In this document: positions 9,846 through 20,918 of the stretch, piece by piece
Position numbering within the stretch: the stretch's first letter is position 1
Layout of the letters: each line of letters opens with the position of its first letter
Origin: Morganella morganii
GTDB lineage: Bacteria; Pseudomonadota; Gammaproteobacteria; Enterobacterales; Enterobacteriaceae
Length of the DNA: 64,000 nucleotides
Direction: 5' to 3'
Assembly: GCF_003996855.1 (NCBI RefSeq)
Contig: NZ_NRQY01000001.1
Coordinates: forward strand, 660,897-724,896
The notes under the pieces: model-generated
Database searches by the model: none
Told to the model about the DNA's origin: nothing
What the model saw: only the letters and a program-made list of their open reading frames with translations
Position numbers and translations under genes: made by a program

Positions 9846-11126
9846 GTGGCGACAAAAATCCAATCTGTTCGTGGTATGAATGATTATCTGCCGGCTGATA
9901 CTGCTGTATGGCAGCGTATTGAAAACACGCTTAAACGCATTCTGACAAGCTACGGGATCAGTGAAATCCGTACGCCGATTGTCGAGCATACCCCCCTGTT
10001 TCAGCGCGCCATCGGTGAAGTGACTGATGTTGTTGAAAAGGAAATGTACTCTTTTCAGGACCGCGAAGAAAATGTGAGCTTAACACTGCGGCCGGAAGGA
10101 ACAGCGGGCTGTGTTCGTGCCGGGATTGAAAAGGGTCTGCTGTATAATCAGGAACAGCGTCTCTGGTATATCGGGCCGATGTTCCGCCATGAGCGTCCGC
10201 AGAAAGGCCGTTATCGTCAGTTTCATCAGCTGGGTGCGGAAATTTTTGGTCTGAGCGGCCCGGATATTGATGCTGAGCTGATTATGATGACCGCCCGCTG
10301 GTGGCGTGAGCTGGGCATTGCGGAGCATGTCACGCTGGAACTGAACTCAATCGGTTCATTGCAGGCACGTGCAAATTACCGCGAAGCGCTGGTGGCTTTC
10401 CTGGAACAGCACAAAGATAAACTGGATGAAGACTGCAAACGCCGGATGTACACCAACCCGCTGCGTGTGCTGGATTCCAAAGATAAGGTTGTTCAGGAAC
10501 TCCTGAACGATGCACCGGCACTGTTTGATTATCTTGATGAAGAATCAAAAGTCCACTTTGACGGCCTGTGCGCTATTCTGGATGCCGCCGGTATTCAGTA
10601 CCGCATTAATCAGCGCCTGGTCCGTGGTCTGGATTACTACAACCGCACTGTGTTTGAGTGGGTAACCACCGCACTGGGCTCGCAGGGGACTGTCTGTGCA
10701 GGCGGGCGTTACGACGGACTGGTTGAGCAGCTCGGCGGTCATAATACTCCGGCGGTGGGTTTTGCGATGGGTCTGGAGCGCATGGTACTGCTGGTGCAGG
10801 CTGTGAATCCTGACTTTGTGAGCGAAACAGCAGTGACCGATATTTATCTGGCGTCTTTTGGTGAAGGCAGCCAGGTCGCGGCGATGATGCTGGCGGAGCA
10901 GATCCGCGACAGCCTGCCGGATGTGCGTATCATGACCAACTACGGCGGCGGCAACTTTAAGAGACAGCTGAGCCGTGCGGATAAAAACGGTGCGCGTATC
11001 GCCCTGATTTTAGGTGAGGATGAAATTGCCAACGGGACAGTCACTCTCAAAGAACTGGCCACCGGTGAGCAGCAGACGCTGGCACAGAGCGGGCTTTCCG
11101 CTCGTCTGAGCGAACTTTTAGGTTAA
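9846..11126 (+). CDS. hisS: Histidyl-tRNA synthetase
   Basis: 426 residues with a GTG start at 9846. A class II aminoacyl-tRNA synthetase charging tRNA-His. Motif 1 includes [14 protein letters not shown], motif 2 is [15 protein letters not shown], the histidine-specific loops [15 protein letters not shown] and AGGRYDGL are present, and motif 3 is GFAMGLERM. The C-terminal anticodon-binding domain covers about residues 330-426. Closely follows E. coli HisRS (424 residues). It overlaps no neighbour; yfgM starts 10 bases later, so hisS, yfgM and bamB probably share transcripts. Confidence 0.97.
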   Translation: MATKIQSVRGMNDYLPADTAVWQRIENTLKRILTSYGISEIRTPIVEHTPLFQRAIGEVTDVVEKEMYSFQDREENVSLTLRPEGTAGCVRAGIEKGLLYNQEQRLWYIGPMFRHERPQKGRYRQFHQLGAEIFGLSGPDIDAELIMMTARWWRELGIAEHVTLELNSIGSLQARANYREALVAFLEQHKDKLDEDCKRRMYTNPLRVLDSKDKVVQELLNDAPALFDYLDEESKVHFDGLCAILDAAGIQYRINQRLVRGLDYYNRTVFEWVTTALGSQGTVCAGGRYDGLVEQLGGHNTPAVGFAMGLERMVLLVQAVNPDFVSETAVTDIYLASFGEGSQVAAMMLAEQIRDSLPDVRIMTNYGGGNFKRQLSRADKNGARIALILGEDEIANGTVTLKELATGEQQTLAQSGLSARLSELLG

Positions 11127-11136
11127 GGAGAGACGT

Positions 11137-11754
11137 GTGGAAGTCTATACCACAGAAAATGAACAGGTATCAGCGCTGAAGAGTTTCTTTGTTGAAAACG
11201 GCAAAGCAATTGCAGCAGGATTGATCATCGGTATCGGCGGTATTGCCGGCTGGAACTACTATCAGTCTCACCAGGTCAGCAAATTACAGGATGCGGCTGT
11301 TGCCTATGAAACGGCGATTGCGGCGAAAGGTTCCCCGGAGGAGCAGACAGCCCGTTTGCAGGCTTTTGCGAAGGATGCCAACAATAACTATGGTGCTATT
11401 GCCGGTCTTGATCTGGCGATGAAAGCGGTTGACAGCAACGACCTCCCGGCGGCGGAAAATGCCCTGAGCCAGGCGCTGACGAAAACTGAAAATGAAGATT
11501 TGAAAGACCTGATTAATGCTCGTCTGGCCCGCGTACAGCTGGGACAGAAAAAACCGGATGCCGCGCTGGCAACTGTGGCGGCAGTGAAAGGGAAAGGCTG
11601 GGCGGCTTACGCACAGGATATCCGCGGTGACGCCCTGTTACAGAAAGGGGATGTGAAAGGCGCGCAGGAAGCCTACACCACCGGTATTCAGAGTGAAGGT
11701 GCCGGGACTATCAAATCCGTTATGACATTCAAACTCGATAACTTAGCCGGGTGA
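11137..11754 (+). CDS. yfgM: YfgM ancillary SecYEG translocon subunit
   Basis: 205 residues, GTG start with an AAGGAGAG site just upstream. A single N-terminal membrane span (about residues 20-38, AIAAGLIIGIGGIAGWNYY) is followed by a periplasmic tetratricopeptide-like domain (DUF2133). YfgM acts with PpiD as a periplasmic chaperone pair at the translocon. It sits in the conserved hisS-yfgM-bamB-der order. Confidence 0.94.
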   Translation: MEVYTTENEQVSALKSFFVENGKAIAAGLIIGIGGIAGWNYYQSHQVSKLQDAAVAYETAIAAKGSPEEQTARLQAFAKDANNNYGAIAGLDLAMKAVDSNDLPAAENALSQALTKTENEDLKDLINARLARVQLGQKKPDAALATVAAVKGKGWAAYAQDIRGDALLQKGDVKGAQEAYTTGIQSEGAGTIKSVMTFKLDNLAG

Positions 11755-11768
11755 GGGGACTCTCGATA

Positions 11769-12941
11769 ATGCAACTGCGTAAAACACTGCTGGTAGGATT
11801 AGTCGCTTCTGTGCTGCTGGCCGGCTGTTCAAGTGAACAGGATACCATCGTGATGTCACCACTGCCGGAAGTGACAAGTCAGTTCACACCGGAAACCGTG
11901 TGGGATAAATCCGTCGGTGACGGTATCGGTAAATACTATTCTCATCTTTCTCCGGCATGGGAAGGGTCCAGTGTCTATGCGGCAGATCGCAATGGCCTGG
12001 TCAAAGCCCTGGATGCAGATTCCGGTGTTGAAATCTGGTCAGTGAATCTGGCAGAAAAAACCGGTTTCTTATCCGCGAATATCCCGGCAATGTTATCCGG
12101 CGGTCTGACCGTTTCCGGTGAACATGTCTACGCGGGTACTGAGCGCGGTACGCTGATCGCGCTGAACGCAAATGACGGCGAAATCGCATGGACGGCAAAT
12201 GCCGGTGGTGAAGTGCTGTCCCGTCCGGAAGTCAGTGACGGGCTGGTGCTGGTCCATACCGGCAATGGTCTGTTACAGGCATTTGATACCGCATCCGGCG
12301 AACAGCGCTGGAGCCTGAACCTGGATACTCCGAGCCTGTCTGTCCGTGGTGAATCTGCTCCGGCTGTGGCAATGGGCGCGGCATTTGTCGGCGGCGATAA
12401 CGGCCGTGTCAGTGCGGTTATGCTCGGTCAGGGGCAGCTCATCTGGCAGCAGCGTATTTCCCAGACAACCGGTACCACCGAAATCAGCCGTCTGAATGAC
12501 GTGGATATGACCCCGGTCGTTGCTGACGGCCGTGTTTATGCTATCGCGTATAACGGTAATCTGGTGGCGATGGATATGCGCAGCGGGCAGATCCTGTGGA
12601 AACGCGATTTCGGCTCAGTCAACGAACTGGTGCTGGATGGTGAATCCCTCTATGTTGTTGATCAAAATGATAACGTCTATGGCCTGCGTGCTGCGGATGG
12701 CGTCACCATGTGGTCACAGGATAAACTGCTGCACCGTAACCTCTCCGCACCGGAACTCTTTAACGGCTATCTGGTGGTAGGTGACGGTGAAGGTTATCTC
12801 CACTGGCTGGATACCTCTAACGGACAGTTCGTGGCGCAGAATAAGCTGAGCAGTTCAGGTATTCTCAGCCGTCCGTCAATCGCCGGTGATAAACTGATGG
12901 TACAGGCCCGTGACGGACGCCTGTTCCTGCTCCGCCGCTGA
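11769..12941 (+). CDS. bamB: Outer membrane protein assembly factor BamB
   Basis: 390 residues from ATG 11769, with a lipoprotein signal whose lipobox is LLAGC (Cys at residue 19). Repeating WD/PQQ-like blades (for example AADRNGLVKALDADSGVEIW, DTASGEQRWSLN, DMRSGQILWKRDFG) form the eight-bladed propeller of the family. BamB is the lipoprotein scaffold of the BAM complex. A frame extending upstream to 11751 would overlap the yfgM stop and add residues before the signal peptide, so 11769 is preferred; GGTGAGGGG supplies the ribosome site. Confidence 0.96.
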   Translation: MQLRKTLLVGLVASVLLAGCSSEQDTIVMSPLPEVTSQFTPETVWDKSVGDGIGKYYSHLSPAWEGSSVYAADRNGLVKALDADSGVEIWSVNLAEKTGFLSANIPAMLSGGLTVSGEHVYAGTERGTLIALNANDGEIAWTANAGGEVLSRPEVSDGLVLVHTGNGLLQAFDTASGEQRWSLNLDTPSLSVRGESAPAVAMGAAFVGGDNGRVSAVMLGQGQLIWQQRISQTTGTTEISRLNDVDMTPVVADGRVYAIAYNGNLVAMDMRSGQILWKRDFGSVNELVLDGESLYVVDQNDNVYGLRAADGVTMWSQDKLLHRNLSAPELFNGYLVVGDGEGYLHWLDTSNGQFVAQNKLSSSGILSRPSIAGDKLMVQARDGRLFLLRR

Positions 12942-13089
12942 CAGTAAACTGCTGTTTCCGGCATCACTCCGGCAGGGCAACTGACTGCGGAGTGGTTTCA
13001 TTGACGGCTCCTGAATGACAGGGGCCGTTTCGTCTTTAATCTCCTGTATGGTGCAGGGGATTTTTTCAGTGTTATGAGGCAGTAAAAGC

Positions 13090-14595
13090 ATGATACCTGT
13101 CGTTGCTCTGGTCGGGCGTCCCAATGTCGGGAAGTCCACATTATTCAACCGCTTAACGCGTACGCGCGATGCGTTGGTTGCTGATTTCCCCGGCCTGACG
13201 CGGGATCGTAAGTACGGTCGTGCAGAGGTTGAGGGACAGGAATTTATTATTATCGATACCGGTGGTATTGACGGTACGGAAGAGGGTGTTGAAACCCACA
13301 TGGCCGCACAGTCACTGCTGGCGATTGAAGAAGCCGATATCGTGCTGTTTATGGTGGATGCCCGTTCCGGTCTGATGCCGGCGGACAGCGGTATCGCCAA
13401 ACATCTGCGCAGCCGCGATAACAAAACCACCTTTGTGGTGGCGAACAAAATTGATGGTATCGATCAGGATCTGGCGCTGGGCGAATTCTACAGTCTGGGT
13501 CTGGGCGAAGTTGTGCCTATCGCCGCATCACACGGACGCGGCGTCAGTCAGTTGATCACCCGCGCTCTGGTGCCGTTCTACGGTGAGCCGGAAAGTGAGG
13601 ATGATGAGCGTGAGTTAACCGAAGAAGAGGCTAACGCCGCTTACTGGGCAGAACAGGAAGCGCTGGCACAGGCCGCAGAAACGGAAGACGGTGAAGAGGA
13701 AGACGATTTCAACCCGATTGATCAGCCGATTAAAATGGCGATTGTCGGACGTCCGAATGTCGGTAAATCCACACTGACCAACCGTATCCTCGGCGAAGAG
13801 CGTGTGGTGGTTTACGATATGCCGGGCACCACCCGCGACAGTATTTATATCCCGATGGAACGTGACGGGCGCGAATATATCATCATCGATACTGCCGGTG
13901 TACGTAAACGCGGGAAAGTTACTGAAACGGTTGAAAAATTCTCCGTTATCAAAACATTGCAGGCCATTGAGGATGCTAACGTGGTGCTGCTGGTCATTGA
14001 TGCCCGTGAGGGGATTTCAGACCAGGATCTGTCACTGCTGGGCTTTATTCTCAATGCCGGTCGTTCTCTGGTTATCGCTATCAATAAATGGGACGGTATG
14101 ACCGCAGACGACCGCGATCACGTCAAAGATATGCTGGAACTGCGTTTCGGCTTTGTCGATTTCGCCCGTATCCACTTTATCTCCGCGCTGCACGGCAGTG
14201 GTGTCGGTAATCTGTTTGATTCCGTACAGGAAGCGTATGACTGTGCAACCCGCCGTGTCAGTACTGCACTGGTTACCCGCATTATGAAAATGGCAGCAGA
14301 TGATCATCAGCCGCCACTGGTTCGCGGCCGCCGTGTCAAACTGAAATATGCGCATGCAGGGGGCTATAACCCGCCGATTATTGTTATCCACGGTAACCAG
14401 GTGTCGGACTTACCGGATGGCTATAAACGTTACCTGATGAACTATTTCCGTCAGTCACTGAAGGTGATGGGAACCCCTATCCGCATCCAGTTTAAAGAGG
14501 GTGAAAACCCGTTTGCGGATAAGAAAAACGTCCTGACAGCGACTCAGTTGCGTAAACGTAAACGCCTGATGTCTCATATTAAGAAAGGCCGTTAA
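13090..14595 (+). CDS. der: Ribosome biogenesis GTPase Der (EngA)
   Basis: 501 residues with two tandem GTPase domains. Each carries GRPNVGKS (about residues 8-15 and 217-224), a DTGG or DTAG G3 motif, and NKxD (NKID, NKWD). An acidic linker near residues 165-210 (many Glu/Asp) joins them, and a C-terminal KH-like domain binds RNA ([11 protein letters not shown]). The C-terminus is strongly basic. Der is essential for 50S subunit assembly. Conserved position after bamB. Intact. Confidence 0.97.
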   Translation: MIPVVALVGRPNVGKSTLFNRLTRTRDALVADFPGLTRDRKYGRAEVEGQEFIIIDTGGIDGTEEGVETHMAAQSLLAIEEADIVLFMVDARSGLMPADSGIAKHLRSRDNKTTFVVANKIDGIDQDLALGEFYSLGLGEVVPIAASHGRGVSQLITRALVPFYGEPESEDDERELTEEEANAAYWAEQEALAQAAETEDGEEEDDFNPIDQPIKMAIVGRPNVGKSTLTNRILGEERVVVYDMPGTTRDSIYIPMERDGREYIIIDTAGVRKRGKVTETVEKFSVIKTLQAIEDANVVLLVIDAREGISDQDLSLLGFILNAGRSLVIAINKWDGMTADDRDHVKDMLELRFGFVDFARIHFISALHGSGVGNLFDSVQEAYDCATRRVSTALVTRIMKMAADDHQPPLVRGRRVKLKYAHAGGYNPPIIVIHGNQVSDLPDGYKRYLMNYFRQSLKVMGTPIRIQFKEGENPFADKKNVLTATQLRKRKRLMSHIKKGR

Positions 14596-14601
14596 TCAAG
14601 A

Positions 14602-14629
14602 AAACCCGCATTTTAATGCGGGTTTTTTA
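14602..14629 (+). terminator. Terminator after der (bidirectional)
   Basis: The stem AACCCGCATT and its complement AATGCGGGTT is flanked by A residues on the left and six T residues on the right. It lies between der and the convergent metalloprotease gene and can serve both strands. Confidence 0.85.
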
Positions 14630-14641
14630 TTTCTGCGTTTT

Positions 14642-15742
14642 TTATGGCTCCAGCCCGACGGCGTGCCAGGCACTCATCAGTACAGCAGTAACTTCTTCAT
14701 CATAATTCTCATCAGCAACGGCCATCGTTTCGCGGGCAAAGGTCAGGAAATCACACTCCGGCGGCAGATTGCCTCTGCGCAGGGTGTCAAACCAGATTTG
14801 GCCAGCCACCTCCCAGCTGTACCCGCCGAGGGCGGAGGCGAAATGATAAAATGCATGATTCGGGATACCGGAGTAGCAGTGCACACCGCCGTTATCATTT
14901 TCCGGGTTATCAGGCAGCTCAATATAATCACGCATATGTGCCACCTGTTTATCCTTTCCGAGCACCGGATGGTTATAGGCATTCCCCGGTGAAGATAATG
15001 AACGTAATGCTTTGATTCCGCTTTGTTCACTAAACAACGTTCTGCCGATGTGCCAGTCTCCCTGATGGCTGGCGTGACGGCTGCGGTAATGGCCCAGCAT
15101 GATGGTAAACACATCACAGACGGATTCATTCAGGGCACCGGACTGACTGCTGTAGGTCAGCGGGGAAAGATGATCAATCACGGCATGGGAAAATTCATGC
15201 GTGGCGATATCCAGCTGGGCAAAACTCAGAAACAGCGGGGATTCACTCATCCCGGTGTCCCCGGCACCAAAAACCAGGTGAGCTCCGTTCCAGAAAGCAT
15301 TGCAATAGCCGCGCCCGTAATGTGTCATGGCTGAGATAGTGGCGTTGCTGTTATTAAAGGACTTGTAATCAAAAACACCGTCGAAAAATTTGTAAATGAT
15401 ATCAAGATATTCAAACATATTATCGGTGTCCGCATCCTGCCGGACAGCCATACGCAACTGATGGTTATCAGCCTTCCGGTCTTCACGGTAATACAGATCC
15501 GGGACAATGGTCAGATTTTTCAGATGCATAACACGGCGGTGTGCCGGCGTGTGGCACCCGGCCTCCGGCAAAGAGGCATAACCGTGCGGCGCGGAATCAG
15601 TTTCCGGTAGGTAACTGTAACTCAGAAGCTGTTGTATATGCTGATAACATAGCTGTGTTTCTTCGTGATCCCCTTCATGAAGCAGGCGTTTTTTCAGAAC
15701 CCAGGGCGGTAAAAACGAATAGCGCGGGGTATGTGCTGACAT
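14642..15742 (-). CDS. Protealysin-like M4-family metalloprotease
   Basis: 366 residues. The zinc motif HEFSH in ATHEFSHAVIDHLS and the downstream Glu in GALNESVCDVF identify a thermolysin-fold (M4) peptidase; the C-terminal lobe has GGVHCYSGIPNHAFYH with the catalytic His. There is no signal peptide. The short N-terminal region contains PPWVLKK, resembling the PPxxL propeptide motif of protealysins, which are made in the cytoplasm as short-propeptide precursors and process actin in Serratia. Ribosome site AGAGGAG precedes the ATG. No gene resembling the protealysin inhibitor emfourin adjoins it here. Neighbours are der (convergent) and hemF (same strand, upstream). Confidence 0.88.
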   Translation of the reverse strand: MSAHTPRYSFLPPWVLKKRLLHEGDHEETQLCYQHIQQLLSYSYLPETDSAPHGYASLPEAGCHTPAHRRVMHLKNLTIVPDLYYREDRKADNHQLRMAVRQDADTDNMFEYLDIIYKFFDGVFDYKSFNNSNATISAMTHYGRGYCNAFWNGAHLVFGAGDTGMSESPLFLSFAQLDIATHEFSHAVIDHLSPLTYSSQSGALNESVCDVFTIMLGHYRSRHASHQGDWHIGRTLFSEQSGIKALRSLSSPGNAYNHPVLGKDKQVAHMRDYIELPDNPENDNGGVHCYSGIPNHAFYHFASALGGYSWEVAGQIWFDTLRRGNLPPECDFLTFARETMAVADENYDEEVTAVLMSAWHAVGLEP

Positions 15743-15843
15743 AGGCGGTTCTCCTCTGGTTGGAGCCGCTATTTTTGCGGGGAAAAATACTTACCGCAGC
15801 AGACTATCAGCCTGCTTTTCAGTCAGCACACTGTGAACTGATG

Positions 15844-16788
<945 letters not shown>

Positions 16789-16862
16789 TCATTTTGTTTT
16801 TATAAGATATCACACCCGTTCCGTCACGGACACGGGCAGACAACCGGCAGACAGGTAACGGT

Positions 16863-17294
16863 ATGGACATTCGCACATTTCAGCAAGGTGATTTTGAAGA
16901 GGTTGTTGCGCTCTGGGAGCGCTGTGATCTGGTCACCCCTCCGGATGACCCGGAAACCGTGATTGAGCGGAAAATGGCACATGACCCGGCACTGTTTCTG
17001 GTGGCGGAGGTCAACGGCGAAGTGGTGGGTACACTGCTGGGCGGTTATGACGGGTACCGGGGCTATGCGTATTATCTGGCAGTGCATCCGGAGTTTCAGG
17101 GGCGGGGAATTGCAAATGCGATGGTGGTGAGGCTGGAGAAAAAACTGCTGGCGCGGGGGTGTCCGCAACTACTGCTGGTGATTCCGGATGACAATACCGC
17201 CACACTGAGTATGTTTGACAAACTGGCCTACGACGAATGTCAGCAGGACAGCCTGACATACACTAAACGGCTGCTCACCGACCCGGAATATTAA
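16863..17294 (+). CDS. ypeA: GNAT-family acetyltransferase YpeA
   Basis: 143 residues, close to E. coli YpeA (141). The GNAT acetyl-CoA motif appears as [14 protein letters not shown], with a preceding beta strand pair ([17 protein letters not shown]) and a C-terminal [14 protein letters not shown] helix. The substrate is unknown. Its pairing with hemF repeats E. coli order. Its stop overlaps the stop of the convergent BOF gene by a few bases. Confidence 0.9.
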   Translation: MDIRTFQQGDFEEVVALWERCDLVTPPDDPETVIERKMAHDPALFLVAEVNGEVVGTLLGGYDGYRGYAYYLAVHPEFQGRGIANAMVVRLEKKLLARGCPQLLLVIPDDNTATLSMFDKLAYDECQQDSLTYTKRLLTDPEY

Positions 17295-17704
17295 CTGCCG
17301 GGATTCACCACACTGAGTGCATCGGCGGTTACCACAATCTCATGGCGGTCTTTTTCCATTCCGCCTTCAATGCGGATGGTATCATTAGGGGTGATAATCT
17401 TTTTCCCCCATAAATCGGCCGGGATTTTTACTTCGACAATACCGCTGTAATCTCCCAGAAGATAGTGTTCCGCTGAAACCTGAGACTGAATATTGCCTTC
17501 CAGAATCACACGGCTGTTATCCTGCAAATAAGGCAGCTGTTTGATGATGAAACGTTGTGGTGTTTCACATTTTACTGTGCTCTGATGATACTCATACGCA
17601 GAAAATGATGGCAAAGCAGCAGCAGGCTGAAACCAGAATGTACCTGTCAGAATAACTGCTGAAAACAGGTAAAAAGACGATGATATGAATGTCATTTTAG
17701 CCAT
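17291..17704 (-). CDS. Periplasmic BOF (OB-fold) family protein, YgiW/YdeI-like
   Basis: 137 residues with an N-terminal signal peptide (hydrophobic [13 protein letters not shown], cleavage likely after PAAA). The body matches the bacterial OB-fold family: [16 protein letters not shown], then [13 protein letters not shown], and [11 protein letters not shown] with ends in an ITADAL-type strand ([10 protein letters not shown]). Relatives such as YgiW, YdeI and VisP are periplasmic and stress-linked. It takes the place held by yfeZ between ypeA and yfeY in E. coli. A second possible start, four residues in, is not excluded. Confidence 0.8.
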   Translation of the reverse strand: MAKMTFISSSFYLFSAVILTGTFWFQPAAALPSFSAYEYHQSTVKCETPQRFIIKQLPYLQDNSRVILEGNIQSQVSAEHYLLGDYSGIVEVKIPADLWGKKIITPNDTIRIEGGMEKDRHEIVVTADALSVVNPGS

Positions 17705-17886
17705 AGCTCACGACGCCGGTAAATGAGAATGTCGGTGATATACCAGGACATATCTTATCGGAAACGTTAATTTACTGAATTGGTAAATATACTTATTTCG
17801 TTAAAGTTATTTGATGTAATAATTCAGAATGAATGTTTTGTCAATTCCGGAGTCTGATATCTGAACCGAATGCAAAGGAGCAATGA

Positions 17887-18480
17887 ATGAAGTGTTATCA
17901 GGCAATGAAGCTGGCCGCTGTGGCTGGTACCGTACTGATGCTGAACGGGTGCAGTTCGTTTTCGTGGTCATCATTATCGCCGGCAAGCTGGTTCAGCGGC
18001 AGTGCACTGACGGTGACAGCACAGGGTGTTGGTGGTGTGAATAATCAGACGGCCATGACTGAAAGTGCAATCAGTCAGGGTCTGGATGATAAATACACAC
18101 TGCGCGGCGGTATGCAGACAGAGCAGGGTGAGATCGTTAAGATTCTTGAAGGCCGGAAGGATGATAAAACCGTTATCCGCCTGTCCGGGCCGGAAAACGG
18201 TACTGTGCAGCGCATTGTCGCTAATGATGCGGGTATCCGTACCGAATGGGACACCGGAACCGGAACGCTGTTTTCTGATATCTATCCGCAGGCCGTTGCC
18301 GGTGCCTGTACGCTGACAACGGAATTTGATAACAGTGCGCAGGTTCTCTGCCGTTCGCCGCAGACTCCGCGCATTTCTTATGTTTTCCGCGGTGCCTGGT
18401 CCGGCCCTGAAACACTGTTGCCGTCAGATGACATTCTGAAGAACTGGACAGTCAGTTATATAGTCTGGACAAATAAATAA
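17887..18480 (+). CDS. yfeY: YfeY-like lipoprotein
   Basis: 197 residues with lipobox MLNGC (Cys near residue 22). The rest is a DUF1131-type domain. In E. coli yfeY is regulated by sigma E and encodes an outer-membrane lipoprotein of unknown function. The identification rests on sequence resemblance and on the neighbour yfeX, which follows after about 100 bases as in E. coli. A good AAGGAG site precedes the ATG. Confidence 0.85.
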   Translation: MKCYQAMKLAAVAGTVLMLNGCSSFSWSSLSPASWFSGSALTVTAQGVGGVNNQTAMTESAISQGLDDKYTLRGGMQTEQGEIVKILEGRKDDKTVIRLSGPENGTVQRIVANDAGIRTEWDTGTGTLFSDIYPQAVAGACTLTTEFDNSAQVLCRSPQTPRISYVFRGAWSGPETLLPSDDILKNWTVSYIVWTNK

Positions 18481-18582
18481 TCCGGAATGATAAGTGAACT
18501 TGCGGAATAACAAAGTAATTCCGTGTCAGTGATTTATGATAAGGCCATTTCCTGATCAGACTGACGATGCAAAGGGAGCAAC

Positions 18583-19479
18583 ATGTCACAAGCACAAAGT
18601 GGTATTCTGCCGGAACACTGCCGTTTCGGTATTTTTATTGAAGCAAACACCAAAGGCGATTTGCAGTCAATCCGGCGCGGTTGTCAGGTTTTCCTGGCAG
18701 CACTGAAAAAATTGCAGGCACAATTTGCGGCTGATCAGCTGAGTGCAACGGTAGCGTTCGGCCATGATCTGTGGCGTCAGCTGGGTAGTCAGAGCAGTGC
18801 ACCGGAGCTGAAAAACTTCCGTGAACTGGGGCGCGGCCTGGCACCGGCCACACAGTATGATTTACTGATCCACATTCATTCTCAGCGTCATGATATCAAC
18901 TTCTCACTGGCACAGGCGGTGGTGGCGGCATTTGCGGATGCGGTTGAAATTCAGGGCGAAACACATGGTTTCCGCTGGACAGAAGAGCGTGACCTGAGCG
19001 GCTTCATCGACGGTACTGAAAACCCGGAAGGGGAAGAGCGTCCGGATGTGGCTCTGATCCCGGAAGGGGAAGATGCGGGTGGCAGTTATATCCTCACGCA
19101 GCGCTGGGTGCACAGTCTGAATAAATGGACACGTTTTTCCGAAGAGCAGCAGGAAAAAATGATTGGCCGTACCAAAGCAGACAGTACTGAGCTGGATGAA
19201 AATGTGCGCAATGTGACATCTCATGTTTCCCGCGTGGTGATTGAGGAAGAGGGCGAAGAGCTTTCCATTCTGCGCCAGAGCCTGCCGTACGGCACCGCCA
19301 GCGGTGAGCACGGCCTGTTCTTTATTGCGTACTGCGGTCGTCTGCACAATATTGAGCAGCAATTACTAAGTATGTTCGGTGAAACAGACGGTAAATTTGA
19401 TGATCTGCTGCGTTTCAGTAAACCGAAAACCGGGGCTTACTATTATGCGCCGTCGCTGGAACAACTGATCGCGCTGTAA
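18583..19479 (+). CDS. yfeX: DyP-type heme peroxidase YfeX
   Basis: 298 residues, matching E. coli YfeX (299). The dye-decolorising-peroxidase signature GFIDGTENP carries the catalytic Asp. The proximal heme ligand is expected at the His in VTSHVSRVV (near residue 214), and the distal Arg in LRQSLPYG. No signal peptide, so cytoplasmic. Reported activities in E. coli include porphyrinogen oxidation and possible iron release from heme. An AAAGGGAG ribosome site is present. Confidence 0.95.
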   Translation: MSQAQSGILPEHCRFGIFIEANTKGDLQSIRRGCQVFLAALKKLQAQFAADQLSATVAFGHDLWRQLGSQSSAPELKNFRELGRGLAPATQYDLLIHIHSQRHDINFSLAQAVVAAFADAVEIQGETHGFRWTEERDLSGFIDGTENPEGEERPDVALIPEGEDAGGSYILTQRWVHSLNKWTRFSEEQQEKMIGRTKADSTELDENVRNVTSHVSRVVIEEEGEELSILRQSLPYGTASGEHGLFFIAYCGRLHNIEQQLLSMFGETDGKFDDLLRFSKPKTGAYYYAPSLEQLIAL

Positions 19480-19560
19480 GAGGGTGACACTTTAAGCCCG
19501 GCACCGGCTGATAACGGGCAAAAACGAAAAGTCGCTGTGAATACATCCCTGTAAGCTCAG

Positions 19561-19590
19561 GCGCGCCATCCGTGGCGCGCATGCTTTTCA
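19561..19590 (+). terminator. Probable terminator after yfeX
   Basis: An 8-base perfect stem GCGCGCCA (19561-19568) with its complement at 19573-19580 is followed after four bases by a short T run (TTTTC). Confidence 0.55.
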
Positions 19591-19726
19591 TTTCCTTTTC
19601 CCGTTATCACCTTCATATTTTCCCCGCAGTGCTGCACATTTTTGTGTCTGTTTTTTATCCTTACAAAAATAAAGGTTAAATAACACTATTCCGCTGTACC
19701 TTCCCCTGAGGGTAACCTCTATCCTG

Positions 19727-19738
19727 CGTGTATACACG
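19727..19738. repeat. 12-base perfect palindrome upstream of cysP
   Basis: CGTGTATACACG, about 160 bases before the cysP start. It could be a dimeric regulator's operator; no known protein is assigned. Confidence 0.3.
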
Positions 19739-19885
19739 ACACAGGAAGAAAAAAAACATATCGATGCATAATATCCTGAAGGAAATAATTACTATATATA
19801 ATTCCATAATGATATAAGTAAATGGCTTGTATCACTTTACTGATATATGCAAACTGACCGGAGTTACCTGAAACGCATCATCATA

Positions 19886-20917
19886 ATGAGGTTCTCCGCC
19901 GTGAAATTATCTGCCAACGCTGTATTACCTGCCGGTCTGCTGCTGCTTTCTGCGGTGTGGAGTGGCGCTGCCGGTGCTGCTCAGCTGCTGAACAGCTCCT
20001 ATGATATTGCCCGTGAATTATTCACGGAAATCAACCCGCTGTTTGAAAAACAGTGGAATGCGGAACACCCGGACGATCCGCTCACCATCCGCCAGTCGCA
20101 CGGCGGTTCCTCAAAACAGGCGCTGGCGATATTGCAGGGACTGCGGGCTGATGTGGTCACTTATAACCAGGTGACAGATGTGCAGGTTTTGCATGATAAA
20201 GGCAATTTGCTGGCGGCTGACTGGCAGGCGCGTCTGCCGAATAACAGTTCTCCGTATTATTCCACCATGGCCTTTCTGGTACGCAAAGGTAATCCGAAAC
20301 AGATAAAAGACTGGGATTCTCTGCTGCGTGATGATGTGAAAATCGTTTTCCCGAACCCGAAAACCTCAGGCAACGGCCGTTACACCTATCTGGCTGCGGA
20401 AGGTTTCTGGCAGCAAAAAAATGGCAAAAATAGTGCCAAAACACAGGAACAGATGAAAAAATTCCTCAGCAATGTTGCGGTATTTGATACCGGCGGCCGC
20501 GGAGCCACCACGTCATTTATCGATCGCGGGCTGGGGGATGTACTGATTAGTTTTGAATCAGAAGTGAATAATATCCGCAATGAATATGGCGCGGATGATT
20601 ATGATGTTATCGTCCCTGCGTCCAATATCCTGGCGGAATTCCCGGTGGCGCGGGTGGATAAAAATACAGAAAAGAATGGCACACAGGCCGTTGCTGATGC
20701 CTATCTGACCTTCCTGTACAGCCCGGCAGCGCAGGCAAAAATGACACAGTTTAATTACCGTGTTACTGACCCTGATGTGATGGCTGCGGCCAAAGGACAG
20801 TTTCCGCCGGTCACTCTGTTTAAAGTGGAAGATCAGTTTGGTTCATGGTCTGAAGTGATGACAAGCCGTTTTAATTCAGGCGGTGAATTTGACACCCTGA
20901 TGGCTCAGGGACGCTGA
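19886..20917 (+). CDS. cysP: Thiosulfate/sulfate-binding periplasmic protein
   Basis: 343 residues from ATG 19886; GTG at 19901 is an equally possible start because a GAGG site lies before it. Signal peptide runs through [15 protein letters not shown]. Mature motifs of the sulfate-binding family are clear: [35 protein letters not shown] and [17 protein letters not shown]. It delivers thiosulfate or sulfate to the CysTWA transporter. First gene of cysPTWAM, with cysT starting one base after its stop. A longer frame from 19847 lacks a signal-like start. CysP and Sbp are close relatives; the operon supports CysP. Confidence 0.93.
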   Translation: MRFSAVKLSANAVLPAGLLLLSAVWSGAAGAAQLLNSSYDIARELFTEINPLFEKQWNAEHPDDPLTIRQSHGGSSKQALAILQGLRADVVTYNQVTDVQVLHDKGNLLAADWQARLPNNSSPYYSTMAFLVRKGNPKQIKDWDSLLRDDVKIVFPNPKTSGNGRYTYLAAEGFWQQKNGKNSAKTQEQMKKFLSNVAVFDTGGRGATTSFIDRGLGDVLISFESEVNNIRNEYGADDYDVIVPASNILAEFPVARVDKNTEKNGTQAVADAYLTFLYSPAAQAKMTQFNYRVTDPDVMAAAKGQFPPVTLFKVEDQFGSWSEVMTSRFNSGGEFDTLMAQGR

Positions 20918-20918
20918 T

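Larger units (their letters stand above)
19480..19885. other. Intergenic region between yfeX and cysP
   Basis: 406 bases. It opens with a terminator-like hairpin (19561-19580) after yfeX. An AT-rich leader before cysP contains a perfect 12-base palindrome CGTGTATACACG at 19727-19738. It must hold the cys operon promoter and, by analogy with E. coli, a CysB activator site. CysB sites are too loose in sequence to place by eye. Confidence 0.5.

Noticed and set aside
13000..13040. Terminator between bamB and der
   Set aside because: The stem near ACGGC...GCCGT is imperfect and lacks a T run; too weak to call.
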